Part shown: piece by piece, positions 10,519 through 20,828 of the stretch
How the letters are laid out: each line of letters begins with the position of its first letter
How positions within the stretch are numbered: the first letter of the stretch is position 1
Assembly (NCBI GenBank): GCA_004322045.1
Contig: SCRN01000031.1
Location: 1 to 64,000, forward strand
Length of the DNA stretch: 64,000 nucleotides
Direction: 5' to 3'
DNA from: Paraburkholderia sp.
Lineage (GTDB): Bacteria; Pseudomonadota; Gammaproteobacteria; Burkholderiales; Burkholderiaceae
The notes under the pieces: model-generated
What the model was told of the DNA's origin: nothing
Database searches by the model: none
What the model saw: the letters and a program-made list of their open reading frames with translations, nothing else
Program-made: the position numbers and the translations under genes

Positions 10519-10939
10519 TCAGCCGCGCGTCGGTGGCAGTTCGCAGCCATTCGGGCCGCAGCGGCGATGCGCCGGGGATCGGAGATCCCAAATCGATACC
10601 GCCACCATCATCGCCAAGCCGGCGTACACCATGTAGGCGCTCCAACTGAAATCCCTTAACGGATACCGTGCCACCAGGACAATGCCAGGCCCGACCATGC
10701 CCAATGCAGTGCGGCGGCGCCATTGTCGATGAGCGAGCCAGCCAAGCGCGTTGGCCAACAGCACATCGAAACAACCGCAACAGCACATCGATAAACAGCC
10801 CTGCGTATCGGCCCAAGAAGCCCAGACCGAGGGCCGCGCCCAGATTGGCGAGTGCACGGAAGCAGCCCGCGCAGCTCATGGCGGAGACGATGCTGCCGAG
10901 GGATCCCGTTTTATCGGCCGCCCGCGCGAGCAAGGACAT
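10519..10939 (-). pseudogene. merC: Mercury transporter MerC, frameshifted
   Basis: The first 57 codons match MerC (ADKTGSLGSIVSAMSCAGCF, then GAALGLGFLGRYAGLFI). Near 10,769 the match moves to another frame (LLANALGWLAHRQWRR, then IWDLRSPAHRRCGPNGCELP) and runs to 10,519. A small indel therefore splits the gene. MerC is an accessory inner-membrane Hg(II) importer; MerT and MerP are intact, so import should persist. It lies 18 bases after merP. Confidence 0.8.
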
Positions 10940-10957
10940 CGCACTGCCTCATTGCGT

Positions 10958-11236
10958 TCAAGGCTTGACCGACGACGGATAACCCGCGTCCGTCGTGGCC
11001 TTGGTCAGGGCCTGTACGTTGGTTTTGCTGTCGTCGAAGGTCACCACGGCCTCCTTCTGGTCGAAATGGACGACCGTCTTTTCGACACCGGGAACCTTGG
11101 ACAGCGCCGCCTTGACCGTGATCGGGCAGGCTGCGCACGTCATGCCGGGCACCGAGAGCGTCACGGTCTTCGTGGCGGCCCAGGCGGGCGCGCTAAGGGT
11201 AGCGGCCAGTGCAGCCAGGGCAACGAGCTTTTTCAT
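10958..11236 (-). CDS. merP: Periplasmic mercury-binding protein MerP
   Basis: This 92-residue protein has a cleaved signal peptide (ends APAWA, residue 20) followed by a single HMA fold with the Hg-binding motif GMTCAAC (C34, C37). It scavenges periplasmic Hg(II) and passes it to MerT. Length and motif are typical. It is encoded 16 bases downstream of merT in the operon. Confidence 0.96.
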   Translation of the reverse strand: MKKLVALAALAATLSAPAWAATKTVTLSVPGMTCAACPITVKAALSKVPGVEKTVVHFDQKEAVVTFDDSKTNVQALTKATTDAGYPSSVKP

Positions 11237-11252
11237 GAAAATCTCACTTCTT

Positions 11253-11603
11253 TCAGTAGAACAGCGGCAGAACGTAGGGGAAGGCGAGCGCGATCAGCAC
11301 CAGTGCCACCACGATCCAGAAAATGAGCTTGTAGGTGGTGCGCACCTTCGGGACCGCACACACTTCGCCTGGCTGGCAGGCGTTTTCGGGGCGAAAGATG
11401 CGGCGCCCGGCGAAGAACAGGGCGACGAGCGCCACACCGAGAAAGATTGGGCGATACGGCTCCAGCGCGGTCAGGTTGCCGATCCAGGCACCGCTGACCC
11501 CCAGTGCGACGAGCACCAAAGGGCCTAGGCAGCAGGTTGAGGCAAGAATGGCCGCGACGCCACTGGCCGCGAGCGCTTTACGGTCGTCCTTCGGTCCCGC
11601 CAT
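11253..11603 (-). CDS. merT: Mercuric ion transporter MerT
   Basis: This 116-residue inner-membrane protein has three predicted helices. The vicinal C24-C25 in helix 1 (ASTCCLGPLV) and the cytoplasmic-loop pair C75/C81 (ENACQPGEVC) are the four Hg-transfer cysteines of MerT. I chose the ATG at 11,603 over an upstream one because GGAGACG precedes it and the upstream extension would lie within the mer operator. Confidence 0.95.
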   Translation of the reverse strand: MAGPKDDRKALAASGVAAILASTCCLGPLVLVALGVSGAWIGNLTALEPYRPIFLGVALVALFFAGRRIFRPENACQPGEVCAVPKVRTTYKLIFWIVVALVLIALAFPYVLPLFY

Positions 11604-11638
11604 CGACGTCTCCTTTCCGATGATAGGGCGATGAAGTA

Positions 11639-11669
11639 ACCTTACTTCCGTAGTCCAGTACGGAGTCAA
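11639..11669 (-). promoter_or_regulatory. mer operator/promoter (PmerTPCA)
   Basis: On the minus strand TTGACT (11,669-11,664) and TAAGGT (11,644-11,639) are separated by exactly 19 bp. Between them lies the MerR dyad CCGTA-CTGGAC-TACGG. This is the classic mer promoter, repressed without Hg and activated by Hg-MerR through DNA untwisting. merR starts 5 bases beyond the -35 on the other strand, so MerR also controls its own transcription. Confidence 0.92.
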
Positions 11670-11674
11670 GCGGC

Positions 11675-13576
<1,902 letters not shown>

Positions 13577-13627
13577 TGCAGTCTCTCCTGATGCGTCGAG
13601 GAACCAGCGCCTTGCCTGGAGCGGGGC

Positions 13628-14278
13628 CTACACGGTTTCGACGCCCCATTCGGCCACGCCGTCGCGCAGTTGCAGCGCCGGATAGCCCTGAGATTGCAAT
13701 AGAGCAACCGCGTCGACCGACATCAGGCAGAACGGGCCCCGGCAATACGCCACGATGGGCCTGTCCTTGGGAAGTTCGGACAGTCTGGCACGCAATTCAG
13801 AGAGCGGCATCGAACGTGCAAACGGCAGATGTGCCTGTTCAAATTCGCAGGCCGGCCGAACGTCAATCACCACAACCTCGCCATCGCGCGCTTTGCGCAA
13901 GAGCTCATCGCGACTCGCACCGTGCCACTCGGTGCTCGAGGCAACCAGTTGCCGCAAGGCGTCTTGCAGCTCAAAGAGTCGATCCTCAGCCAGGCTGCGC
14001 AGCAGCACCCAAAAACGCGGGACTTCCAGGCTGGCAATGCTGTAGACGATGTGCTTGCCCCGGCGCTTGGGATCCACGAGTCGCGCCGTGCGCAGCTCCT
14101 TGAGATGGGCGCTGGCAAGCTTGACGCTGATCCCCGCCTCCCGGGCGAGCGTCTCGACCGTCTTGGGAGACTGGCACAACAGCTCGATCAGCTCGAGTCG
14201 CTTCGGGCTGGCAGCAGCTTTGGCAATTCGGGCGACCTGCTCGAACAGGGCGTCCTTGATTTCCCGGTTTGTACTCAT
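13628..14278 (-). CDS. ArsR/SmtB-type regulator fused to a rhodanese domain (sulfide/persulfide sensor candidate)
   Basis: This 216-residue protein has an ArsR winged helix (residues ~10-95; SVKLASAHLKELRTARLVDP) followed by a rhodanese domain (~125-216). The rhodanese loop is C179-RGPF-C184, with the usual active-site Cys at 179; C35 lies in the HTH. Regulators of this architecture commonly accompany sulfur or redox genes. Divergent genes here encode a DsrE protein, a persulfide-dioxygenase-like enzyme and a transporter. It probably represses them through the inverted repeat at 14,334-14,351 and is released by reactive sulfur. The ligand is inferred, not shown. Confidence 0.8.
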   Translation of the reverse strand: MSTNREIKDALFEQVARIAKAAASPKRLELIELLCQSPKTVETLAREAGISVKLASAHLKELRTARLVDPKRRGKHIVYSIASLEVPRFWVLLRSLAEDRLFELQDALRQLVASSTEWHGASRDELLRKARDGEVVVIDVRPACEFEQAHLPFARSMPLSELRARLSELPKDRPIVAYCRGPFCLMSVDAVALLQSQGYPALQLRDGVAEWGVETV

Positions 14279-14300
14279 GGTCGCAGTAAGCGTGCATCAA

Positions 14301-14351
14301 TTGTCTTGGCAGGTATAGATGCTATTATACTCTAACAATCGTTGGATTGTT
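14301..14351 (+). promoter_or_regulatory. Promoter and inverted-repeat operator of the sulfur module
   Basis: TTGTCT (14,301-14,306) and TATTAT (14,323-14,328), 16 bp apart, form a plausible sigma-70 promoter. Directly downstream is a perfect 7-bp inverted repeat, AACAATC-GTTG-GATTGTT (14,334-14,351). A repressor there would block transcription initiation; the divergent ArsR-rhodanese protein is the obvious candidate. Confidence 0.6.
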
Positions 14352-14372
14352 TTATCGACTGGAGCATCAGCC

Positions 14373-14726
14373 ATGAAAGCGCTCTTCATCCTGAACGGCC
14401 CGCCCTACGGTAGCGAGCTGACCTACAACGCGTTGCGCCTGGCCAACGCGCTCGCGAAGCGGGAGCACAACGAAGTTCGCGCCTACCTGATGGGCGACGC
14501 CGTTTTTGCGGCGAAACGAGGGCAGAAAGTGCCCGATGGCTTCTACAACGTAGAGCTCATGCTGGACAAGCTGGCTCGCGGCGGGGATAGCCGCGTTGGC
14601 CTGTGCGGCACCTGCATGGATGCACGAGCGATTCAACCGGACGAGCTGGTCGAAGGCAGTCATCGCGGCACCCTCGAAGAGTTGGCAGATTGGTCAGAGT
14701 GGGCCGACAAGGTGCTGGTGTTTTAG
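14373..14726 (+). CDS. DsrE-family sulfur-carrier-like protein
   Basis: This 117-residue cytoplasmic protein has the DsrE/TusD fold. It starts MKALFILNGPPYGSELTYNA and has the GLCGTCMDAR motif with C78 and C81, the likely persulfide-carrying cysteines. It is the first gene after the operator and lies 10 bases before the metallo-beta-lactamase gene. A 34-codon remnant of a second DsrE copy lies at 20,107-20,216. Confidence 0.8.
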   Translation: MKALFILNGPPYGSELTYNALRLANALAKREHNEVRAYLMGDAVFAAKRGQKVPDGFYNVELMLDKLARGGDSRVGLCGTCMDARAIQPDELVEGSHRGTLEELADWSEWADKVLVF

Positions 14727-14736
14727 GAGGTCGGTC

Positions 14737-15474
14737 ATGTTCTTCAAGCAGCGCAGCAATGAAGACGCCTCGATCTCCTACTTCTTCGGTTGTGGGAGCC
14801 TGGGCAAAGCCGTCGCGGTGGATGTGGTCGCTGGTGATGAAGGCTGGTTTATCGAGGAGGCCAGGCGAGCTCAGGTCACGATCAGTCACGTTATCGATAC
14901 CCATATTCATGCCGATCATTACTCAGGCGGACGGTCATTGGCGCAGGCTGTGGATGCGCCGTACTGCCTGCATGAATCGGATCAGACAGCCGTGAAATAC
15001 GCGATCGAACCGCTGCACGATGGCCAGATGCTCGACGTGGGCAACGTCAAGATCAAGATACTTCACACCCCTGGGCACACGCTGGACAGTATCTGCCTGC
15101 TGGTCACGGATCAGCGGCGCGGCGATGCACCCTGGTTTGTCATCACTGGCGACACCTTGTTCGTCGGTTCAGTCGGCCGCCCCGACCTGGCCGGACGGGA
15201 AAAAGAGATGGCCGGCATGTTGTACGACAGCGTGCATGGCAAGCTGTTGTCGCTGCCGGACGACATCGAGATTTTCCCCGGCCATCAGGCGGGGAGCCTC
15301 TGCGGTGCCGGGTTGTCGGGCGAGCCGTCCTCGACACTCGGCTTCGAGAAGCGCTGGAATCCCGGCCTGTCGATGGACCGCGAAGCGTTCATCGAGTCCC
15401 TGATCAAGGAGGTTCCGCCGCGCCCGGCCGATATGGACGCGATGGTGCGAGCCAACCTGGGTGAGGCGGCCTGA
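14737..15474 (+). CDS. Metallo-beta-lactamase-fold persulfide dioxygenase-like enzyme (ETHE1/Blh type)
   Basis: This 245-residue protein has H56-x-H58-x-D60-H61 (DTHIHADHYSGG), a HTPGHTLDS histidine, GDTLFVGSVGRPDL and FPGHQAGSLCGAGLSGEPSS. This matches persulfide dioxygenases, which oxidise glutathione persulfide to sulfite. With DsrE and the rhodanese regulator it suggests detoxification of sulfide-derived persulfides. A GGAGG site lies before the ATG. Confidence 0.8.
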   Translation: MFFKQRSNEDASISYFFGCGSLGKAVAVDVVAGDEGWFIEEARRAQVTISHVIDTHIHADHYSGGRSLAQAVDAPYCLHESDQTAVKYAIEPLHDGQMLDVGNVKIKILHTPGHTLDSICLLVTDQRRGDAPWFVITGDTLFVGSVGRPDLAGREKEMAGMLYDSVHGKLLSLPDDIEIFPGHQAGSLCGAGLSGEPSSTLGFEKRWNPGLSMDREAFIESLIKEVPPRPADMDAMVRANLGEAA

Positions 15475-15477
15475 GGC

Positions 15478-16734
15478 ATGGACACCGCGTCGATCCGTCT
15501 GGGGCTGCGTGAAAATCTCGGCCAGTTCTCGTTGCTGGTCATCGTCAACGCGTTTGTCGGCGCGATGGTCGGGCTGGAGCGCAGCATTCTGCCAGCCATC
15601 GCGGAACACGATTTCCACATCGCGGCGAAGGCGGCGATCCTGTCCTTTATCGTCGTCTTCGGCATCACCAAGGCACTGACCAACTATCTCGCGGGGCGTC
15701 TGTCCGACCGCTTCGGTCGCAAGCAGGTACTGGTGTCGGGTTGGCTGGTCGCCATCCCGGTTCCGTTCGTGCTGATGTGGGCGCCTGCATGGGATTGGGT
15801 CGTGGCCGCCAACGTGTTGCTGGGTGTCAGTCAGGGCCTGACCTGGTCCACCACGGTGATCATGAAAATCGACCTGGTGGGACCGAAGCAGCGCGGGCTG
15901 GCAATGGGGCTCAACGAATTCTCCGGGTATGTCGCTGTAGCCGGCAGCGCCCTGGCAACCGGCTGGATGGCGGCACACTTCGGGCTGCGGCCGCAACCCT
16001 TTTATCTCGGCGTCGGCTATGTCGTGGCCGGTCTTCTGCTGTCTGTGCTGGCGATCCGCGAAACTCAGCATTATGTCGCGCAGGAGCTGCGCACTCATAA
16101 GGCTTCGACGCCCAGAGACCGGCTCAGCCAGGGCGAGATTTTCCGGCGCACCTCGCTGGGTGATCGTAATCTGTCTAGCGTCAGCCAGGCTGGGCTGGTC
16201 AACAACCTGAACGATGGCATGGCGTGGGGCTTATTCCCCGTGGTTTTCGCAGCAGCTGGCATGACGCTCGCCCAGATCGGCATCCTCGCCGCGATCTATC
16301 CGGCCGTGTGGGGCTGCGCCCAGATATTCACCGGGGCGCTCTCCGATCGCATCGGCCGCAAATGGCTTATCGCCGGCGGCATGTGGGTGCAGGCGGTGGG
16401 GATCGCCATCACCGCATCGACGTCGCGTTTAGTGGGTTTCGGATTGGGAGGCGTGCTGCTCGGCGTCGGCACGGCGATGGTCTATCCGACCCTACTGGCC
16501 GCCATTGGCGATGTTGCCCACCCGAGCTGGCGGGCTTCCGCCGTAGGTGTGTACCGGTTGTGGCGTGATCTCGGCTACGCGATCGGCGCGCTGCTGGCCG
16601 GTATTACCGCTGACCTGTTTGGCCTGGCGTCGGCGATCTGGCTGGTGGCTGGCCTCACTTGCTTGTCCGGCGTAATAGCCGCAATACGCATGAGCGAGAC
16701 GCTCGCCCGACGGCAACCCAGCGCAACGACCTGA
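15478..16734 (+). CDS. MFS transporter of the sulfur module
   Basis: This 418-residue, roughly 12-helix major facilitator carries the loop 2-3 signature GRLSDRFGRKQVLV and its second-half repeat GALSDRIGRKWLIAGG. It starts 3 bases after the dioxygenase stop, so it is in the same transcript. The substrate is unknown; export of sulfite or another oxidised sulfur product would fit the neighbours. Confidence 0.8.
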   Translation: MDTASIRLGLRENLGQFSLLVIVNAFVGAMVGLERSILPAIAEHDFHIAAKAAILSFIVVFGITKALTNYLAGRLSDRFGRKQVLVSGWLVAIPVPFVLMWAPAWDWVVAANVLLGVSQGLTWSTTVIMKIDLVGPKQRGLAMGLNEFSGYVAVAGSALATGWMAAHFGLRPQPFYLGVGYVVAGLLLSVLAIRETQHYVAQELRTHKASTPRDRLSQGEIFRRTSLGDRNLSSVSQAGLVNNLNDGMAWGLFPVVFAAAGMTLAQIGILAAIYPAVWGCAQIFTGALSDRIGRKWLIAGGMWVQAVGIAITASTSRLVGFGLGGVLLGVGTAMVYPTLLAAIGDVAHPSWRASAVGVYRLWRDLGYAIGALLAGITADLFGLASAIWLVAGLTCLSGVIAAIRMSETLARRQPSATT

Positions 16735-17016
16735 ACGCCAGCTCGACGGCGTTGAACTGGATCGCATCTTGAACCGATTTGGCTGGCGATGCTGTCGAAG
16801 GAGGACTTCTGCGTCAGACCGCGGCGACCATAACCGTCTCGGCGTGGCCGTCCTGATGGTCGACCTGCGCTAGCCCGGACGTGTGCTGGGTCCGGAAGCC
16901 GCATGCCCCGGCCCTTGGCATCGTGGTGACCCAACTGCGGGTCGCGCGCGACGATGGCGAGCCGGCAAACTGCAGGCATAGCCGCCGCGCGCGCCGATTC
17001 CACCTATCCAATTGCC

Positions 17017-17679
17017 ATGAATTCAAGACTCAGCGCAGTGTTCATCGCTCTCGCTGCAGCCGCACTGTTCGGCGCGGCCACACCACTCGCCAAAGCGCTT
17101 CTCGGCTCCATGTCCGCTTTCATAGTGGCGGGTCTCTTTTACCTTGGCAGCGGCGTTGGCCTCGGCATTGGCATCGTCGCTCGGCGGCTCTGGCGGTCCG
17201 ATGCAAGGCCGACGGCCAGCCATCGAATCCAAAAAGCCGAACTGCCCTGGCTCATGGGCGCCATCCTGACTAGCGGTGTCGCCGGACCCGCGCTGCTCAT
17301 GCTGAGGCTGGCGAGCACGTCCGCAGCGACCAGTTCCTTGCTACTCAATCTCGAAAGCGTGCTGACCGCCGTGATCGCATGGGTCGTCTTCCGCGAGAAC
17401 GTCGACCTCCAGGTGTTCCTCGGGATGGTGGCTATCGTCGCGGGAGGCGTGCTGCTATCGTGGCACCCGGGTCAGGTAGCCGTTCCCGTTGGGGCGCTGC
17501 TGATTGTGGGCGCCTGTTTGTGCAGGGCGATCGACAACAACCTGACACGCAAGGTGTCCGCGAATGACGCGATGGTGATCGCTTGGTATCCGCCCGAGAA
17601 TCGCCGTAGTAGCGAGCGCCTCCGATTTCGCGGAAGATTGATTACCGTTGGGGAGAGCGGTTGTCGGTGGCGCCGATAG
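17017..17679 (+). pseudogene. EamA (DMT) family transporter, 3'-truncated
   Basis: Residues 1 to ~188 match a drug/metabolite transporter with paired EamA repeats (AALFGAATPLAKALLGSMSA; LASTSAATSSLLLNLESVLT). After NDAMVI, near 17,583, similarity stops and the frame runs to 17,679 through unrelated sequence leading to the IS66 remnant. About a third of the protein is missing. Confidence 0.7.
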
Positions 17680-17725
17680 GCGGCGACATCGTCGCCGTTG
17701 AGGGGACAACGTGTGCGGCGGCGGA

Positions 17726-18112
17726 CTACCGCCGCGGTGCTTCCCGGGCGTCGCAGAAGAAGCTCAGCGTATTGTCGTGCTTGATCTTGACGTGCCACTC
17801 TCCCACGCAGTATTTGGCGTCGGAGAACTTTTCCTGCCATCGACGCGAGAGCACTTCGATGCAGGCTCGGCCATCTGGCGGCATGTGTGCTGAGATGGCT
17901 ATCTGTTGCAGCCTGTTCAGATGGGCGGGGTCGCCCCAGCGAGGCGTGGCTGCGACATGCGCGTTCCAAACCAGCACCACCAGCTTGTATATTTCGCGCA
18001 CTCCAGCAATCGTCGTGTCTTCCGTAATAGCCTCGGATAGGAACGGCTCCCCGAAGTCCAGGATCGTCTCGGAGATCTTGCGTTCGGGCTTGCCCGCGCT
18101 TGCCCTATTCAT
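17726..18112 (-). CDS. Hypothetical protein beside IS66 remnant
   Basis: This 128-residue soluble protein (starts MNRASAGKPERKISETILDF) has a conserved-looking core, REIYKLVVLVWNAHV, and a basic tail. It overlaps the end of the tnpC remnant frame by 8 bases and lies in the same direction, so it may be an IS-associated passenger gene. No family recognised. Confidence 0.55.
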   Translation of the reverse strand: MNRASAGKPERKISETILDFGEPFLSEAITEDTTIAGVREIYKLVVLVWNAHVAATPRWGDPAHLNRLQQIAISAHMPPDGRACIEVLSRRWQEKFSDAKYCVGEWHVKIKHDNTLSFFCDAREAPRR

Positions 18113-19038
18113 CGTTTCGTTCCGCTTGATGCACGAGTCCGGTCCAGTGTCGGGTCACCGAGCTCGCAACCGACAAGGACGACGTCGACGCCACGGTCGA
18201 TGCCGAGCCGGTCACGCCAGAGGGCTTCCAGTTATAGGGTGCTAGTTCCTCGATCCGATTGATCGGGTGGTCGTTGATTCGCCCAAGCACATCGCTCAGG
18301 TAATCGTATGGGTTGATGTCGTTGGCCCGACAGGTCGCAGCATCGCGAACCCTTCCTCCAGTCGGTAAAACGGCAGGCCCGAGTCGAAGTGCGCCACGAT
18401 GATGCGTGCGAGCAGTTCCGGGCTCGCATTGCTCTTCATCAATGGGGACGCTTGGAACGTCGTGCCGCGCACCGTCGAGACGCCATCCTTCACCAGCGCA
18501 TATCGCGGGCACACATGCTCGACTACCGACATCTTGGCCGGGGTGTACTTGAGCGTGCGCGTGACTGTCTCGCCGATCACCGTCACGCGATCGTCTTGCG
18601 ACAACTCCTGTTGCGGCATCGCATGCACGACGCGCTCGATCGGCAGATCGCTGGGCAGAGCCGGTCGTCCCTTGCTGCGACGCTTGCGCCGGTCCCCTCC
18701 ACGGGAATCGATAGATCCGGCTGTTGCGGCGGCAGCGGTGCCTCGTGCGCTTGTTCGAAGATGGCCAGTTGCCACGCGCTCATGCGCTCGCGGCTCGCCC
18801 CGAACATCTCCTGCCGCGCATTGGTCAGTTTGGCTCGCATCTCGAGCAGCGCCTGCTGCGTCTTGGCCAGCAACTCGCTTTGCCCTTCGACCCGTTCGCG
18901 TAGCCGTTCGATCTCGCGCTGCTGCTGCTCGATCGTCGCATCGCGCGTCGGAATCGCGCCGAGCAATTCGGGAAAGCTCCATGCCCCCAATGCCATCGGA
19001 AAGGGTTGTTTCGCGGCAGGGACGTTGAGCGGTTGCAT
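18105..19038 (-). pseudogene. tnpC: IS66 transposase (TnpC), frameshifted, catalytic core deleted
   Basis: The N-terminal coiled coil and zinc-ribbon region are read first (EQQQREIERLRERVEGQSEL; ARQEMFGASRERMSAWQLA). Near 18,690 the frame shifts to one reading GRPALPSDLPIERVVHAMPQ and DSGLPFYRLEEGFAML. Then, at ~18,345, it jumps directly to the IS66 C-terminal element in a third frame (NDINPYDYLSDVLGRINDHP). Most of the DDE domain, roughly 280 residues, is missing. Confidence 0.8.
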
Positions 19039-19089
19039 AGGTCAGCATTATCGCTGCGATCGACCCGCTCATGGGCATATCCTCGCGAT

Positions 19090-19434
19090 TCATGCGACCA
19101 CCGTTGCGTTCACTGCACGCACGCGCCTACACACACCGACGTCGATTCCTTCAAGCCACGTCGTGAGTTCCGCAAGCGAGATGCCGCGCCGCGCGATAGT
19201 CGCCGGATCGGCCAGCGAGCCGCTCTCGAATCGCTTGTACATCAGCCCAAATCCCGTGCGGTCATAGACCAAAACCTTGATCTTGTCGCGGCGCCGACCG
19301 TAGAACACGTGTCCGCTCAACGCGTCCTGATCGAACATCGGGCCAACAAGCATCGAAAGCGAATCGATCGACTTGCGCATATCGATCGGCTCGGCGGCGA
19401 CGTACACCTTCACGGCCGTCGAGAGCATCATCAT
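19090..19434 (-). CDS. tnpB: IS66 family accessory protein TnpB
   Basis: This 114-residue protein is typical of IS66 Orf2 (EPIDMRKSIDSLSMLVGP; HVFYGRRRDKIKVLVYDRTG; KRFESG). It appears intact although its partners are broken. I chose the start at 19,434 because it overlaps the tnpA stop by 4 bases, the usual IS66 arrangement of translational coupling. Confidence 0.85.
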   Translation of the reverse strand: MMMLSTAVKVYVAAEPIDMRKSIDSLSMLVGPMFDQDALSGHVFYGRRRDKIKVLVYDRTGFGLMYKRFESGSLADPATIARRGISLAELTTWLEGIDVGVCRRVRAVNATVVA

Positions 19435-19646
19435 CGCGCCCCCGCACCGATACGATTGATCATCGCCTGCAGCAAAGGCCCGAGCGCAGACACCGGCAGT
19501 CGCAGCCGAACCCCATCGCCCAAGATCAACTCCGGCACCTCGCACGCGTTCCCGTTGACGGTGGCGCCCATAGCGCGATCGACGATGCCAACGCGCATAA
19601 AGCCCGCCATGCTCTGCGCGACTGCCAATGTGGCGCCCGCGTTCTG
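19431..19646 (-). pseudogene. tnpA: IS66 TnpA, 3' fragment
   Basis: About 65 C-terminal codons match IS66 Orf1 (VPELILGDGVRLRLPVSALG). Upstream of ~19,646 the frame enters DNA whose other strand encodes a glutamine amidotransferase fragment, so the N-terminal helix-turn-helix half is lost. Confidence 0.55.
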
Positions 19647-19679
19647 TTGCATATCACCGCTTCGCTCGGCATGGCGCGC

Positions 19680-20112
19680 AAGCGCCAGGTATCCACAACG
19701 GCCGGCTCGACGGCATCGCAGCACGATCCGGCGCAGAACAATCCTTCCGGCCAGTCGGCACCACCGATTCGGAGCTGGCTTTCTGTTTGCTGCTCGACTA
19801 TCTTGCGCCGCTCTGGCACGCCGGCTCGATACCGGAGATCGGCGACAGGCTCGACCGCGTGACGCGCTTTGCAGCGGACATGCGCGAGATGGGCCCGGCA
19901 AATTTTCTGTACGCGGACAGCGAAGTCGTTTTCGCTCATGGGGATCGCCGCACGCAGACGGACGGATCCGTGACCCCACCCGGGTTGTGGTCCCTTTGTC
20001 GGAAGTGTGCCGTCGACGCCGATGCGCTCACGCGGGCCGGCGTGACGATAGGGGGCGGGGGAGGCGAGCAGGAAATCGTCCTGTTCGCCAGCGTTCCGCT
20101 GACCAGTGAACG
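19680..20112 (+). pseudogene. Class II glutamine amidotransferase, internal/3' fragment
   Basis: The frame reads IHNGRLDGIAA, FRPVGTTDSELAFCLLLD, MGPANFLYADSE, FAHGDRRTQTDG, PPGLWSLCRKC and VLFASVPLT. This is the characteristic order of YafJ-type class II glutamine amidotransferases. The N-terminal nucleophile Cys and first ~80 residues are missing, cut by the IS66 remnant. The 3' end is fused to a DsrE tail. Confidence 0.7.
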
Positions 20113-20216
20113 CCCGTGGCATCAAGGCAGACGAACTCATCGATGCTATCCGACGCCGCACGCTCGACGAGCTGGCCGACTGGTCTGAATGGGCCGACAA
20201 GGTGCTTGTGTTATGA
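20107..20216 (+). pseudogene. DsrE-family protein, 3' fragment
   Basis: The last ~35 codons read GIKADELIDAIRRRTLDELA then DWSEWADKVLVL and stop. They align with the end of the intact DsrE at 14,373-14,726 (DELV, TLEELADWSEWADKVLVF). The fragment is a diverged second copy, joined directly to the amidotransferase remnant. Confidence 0.7.
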
Positions 20217-20526
20217 GCCGTTGCCCGCGCCGTCACTGCCAACAGCCGCGTGGTGTGGGGCCGGGCAGCTTCAATCTCCGATGCTCAGGTTGTTGAATGC
20301 GACGAGGTAGAGAAGAGCTTTCTCGTGACTCGTTGACGCGGATCAATGGATCAGCGTGTTCTGGCGTCGGTCCTGTCTGCCTCTTCGCCTGTTGAATCTC
20401 GCGCAAGGCAATTCGGGGGCTATCGCGTGTGATAAGGCCATCGCGCTTGAACTGAGCCAGCGTACGCGATGCTTTTTCCCGCCGCCGTTGGTGCCAAAAT
20501 ATCCGAAATGGAATTTCGAGTTCATG
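20217..20526. other. Gap without a convincing gene
   Basis: I see no recognisable coding sequence here. Short frames on both strands lack family features and ribosome binding sites. Confidence 0.5.
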
Positions 20527-20736
20527 TCAACCCGACGTGTGCGTCGGTACTTCGCAAGACGAAATACCAAGAAGGCTGTAAGCCGGACACCAACCGACGA
20601 GCCCAGTGACTAACGGGATGAGGCCGATAAGCCCAAGCCAGCGCAGGCTGCCCTGAAGCAAAACCGGCTGGCTAAGAACTGCTACCCCCACAACGATCCG
20701 GATGATCCGGTCGATAGTCCCGACATTTCTTGTCAT
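20527..20736 (-). CDS. DUF2892 (YgaP-type) inner membrane protein
   Basis: This 69-residue protein starts MTRNVGTIDRIIRIVVGVAV and has two short membrane helices and a GWCPAYSLLGISSC end, all typical of DUF2892. The family often accompanies rhodanese and sulfur genes, which fits the element's sulfur module. I chose the ATG at 20,736 because family members begin there. Confidence 0.75.
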   Translation of the reverse strand: MTRNVGTIDRIIRIVVGVAVLSQPVLLQGSLRWLGLIGLIPLVTGLVGWCPAYSLLGISSCEVPTHTSG

Positions 20737-20828
20737 GCCCCTCGCCTTAAACACCGGTAGTTACAACTGGTTCAGAGGAGCGTTGAGCACGTCGTTGACG
20801 CAGCGCGAGCTGACCCGGCCGCCAATGG

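Larger units (their letters stand above)
18105..19646 (-). mobile_element. IS66-family insertion sequence remnant
   Basis: The order tnpA (3' end only), tnpB (intact), tnpC (broken) on the minus strand is that of IS66 elements. Both sides are damaged: tnpA is cut at ~19,646, where a glutamine amidotransferase remnant begins, and tnpC has lost its core. I found no convincing terminal inverted repeats, so the element cannot move by itself. Confidence 0.75.
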
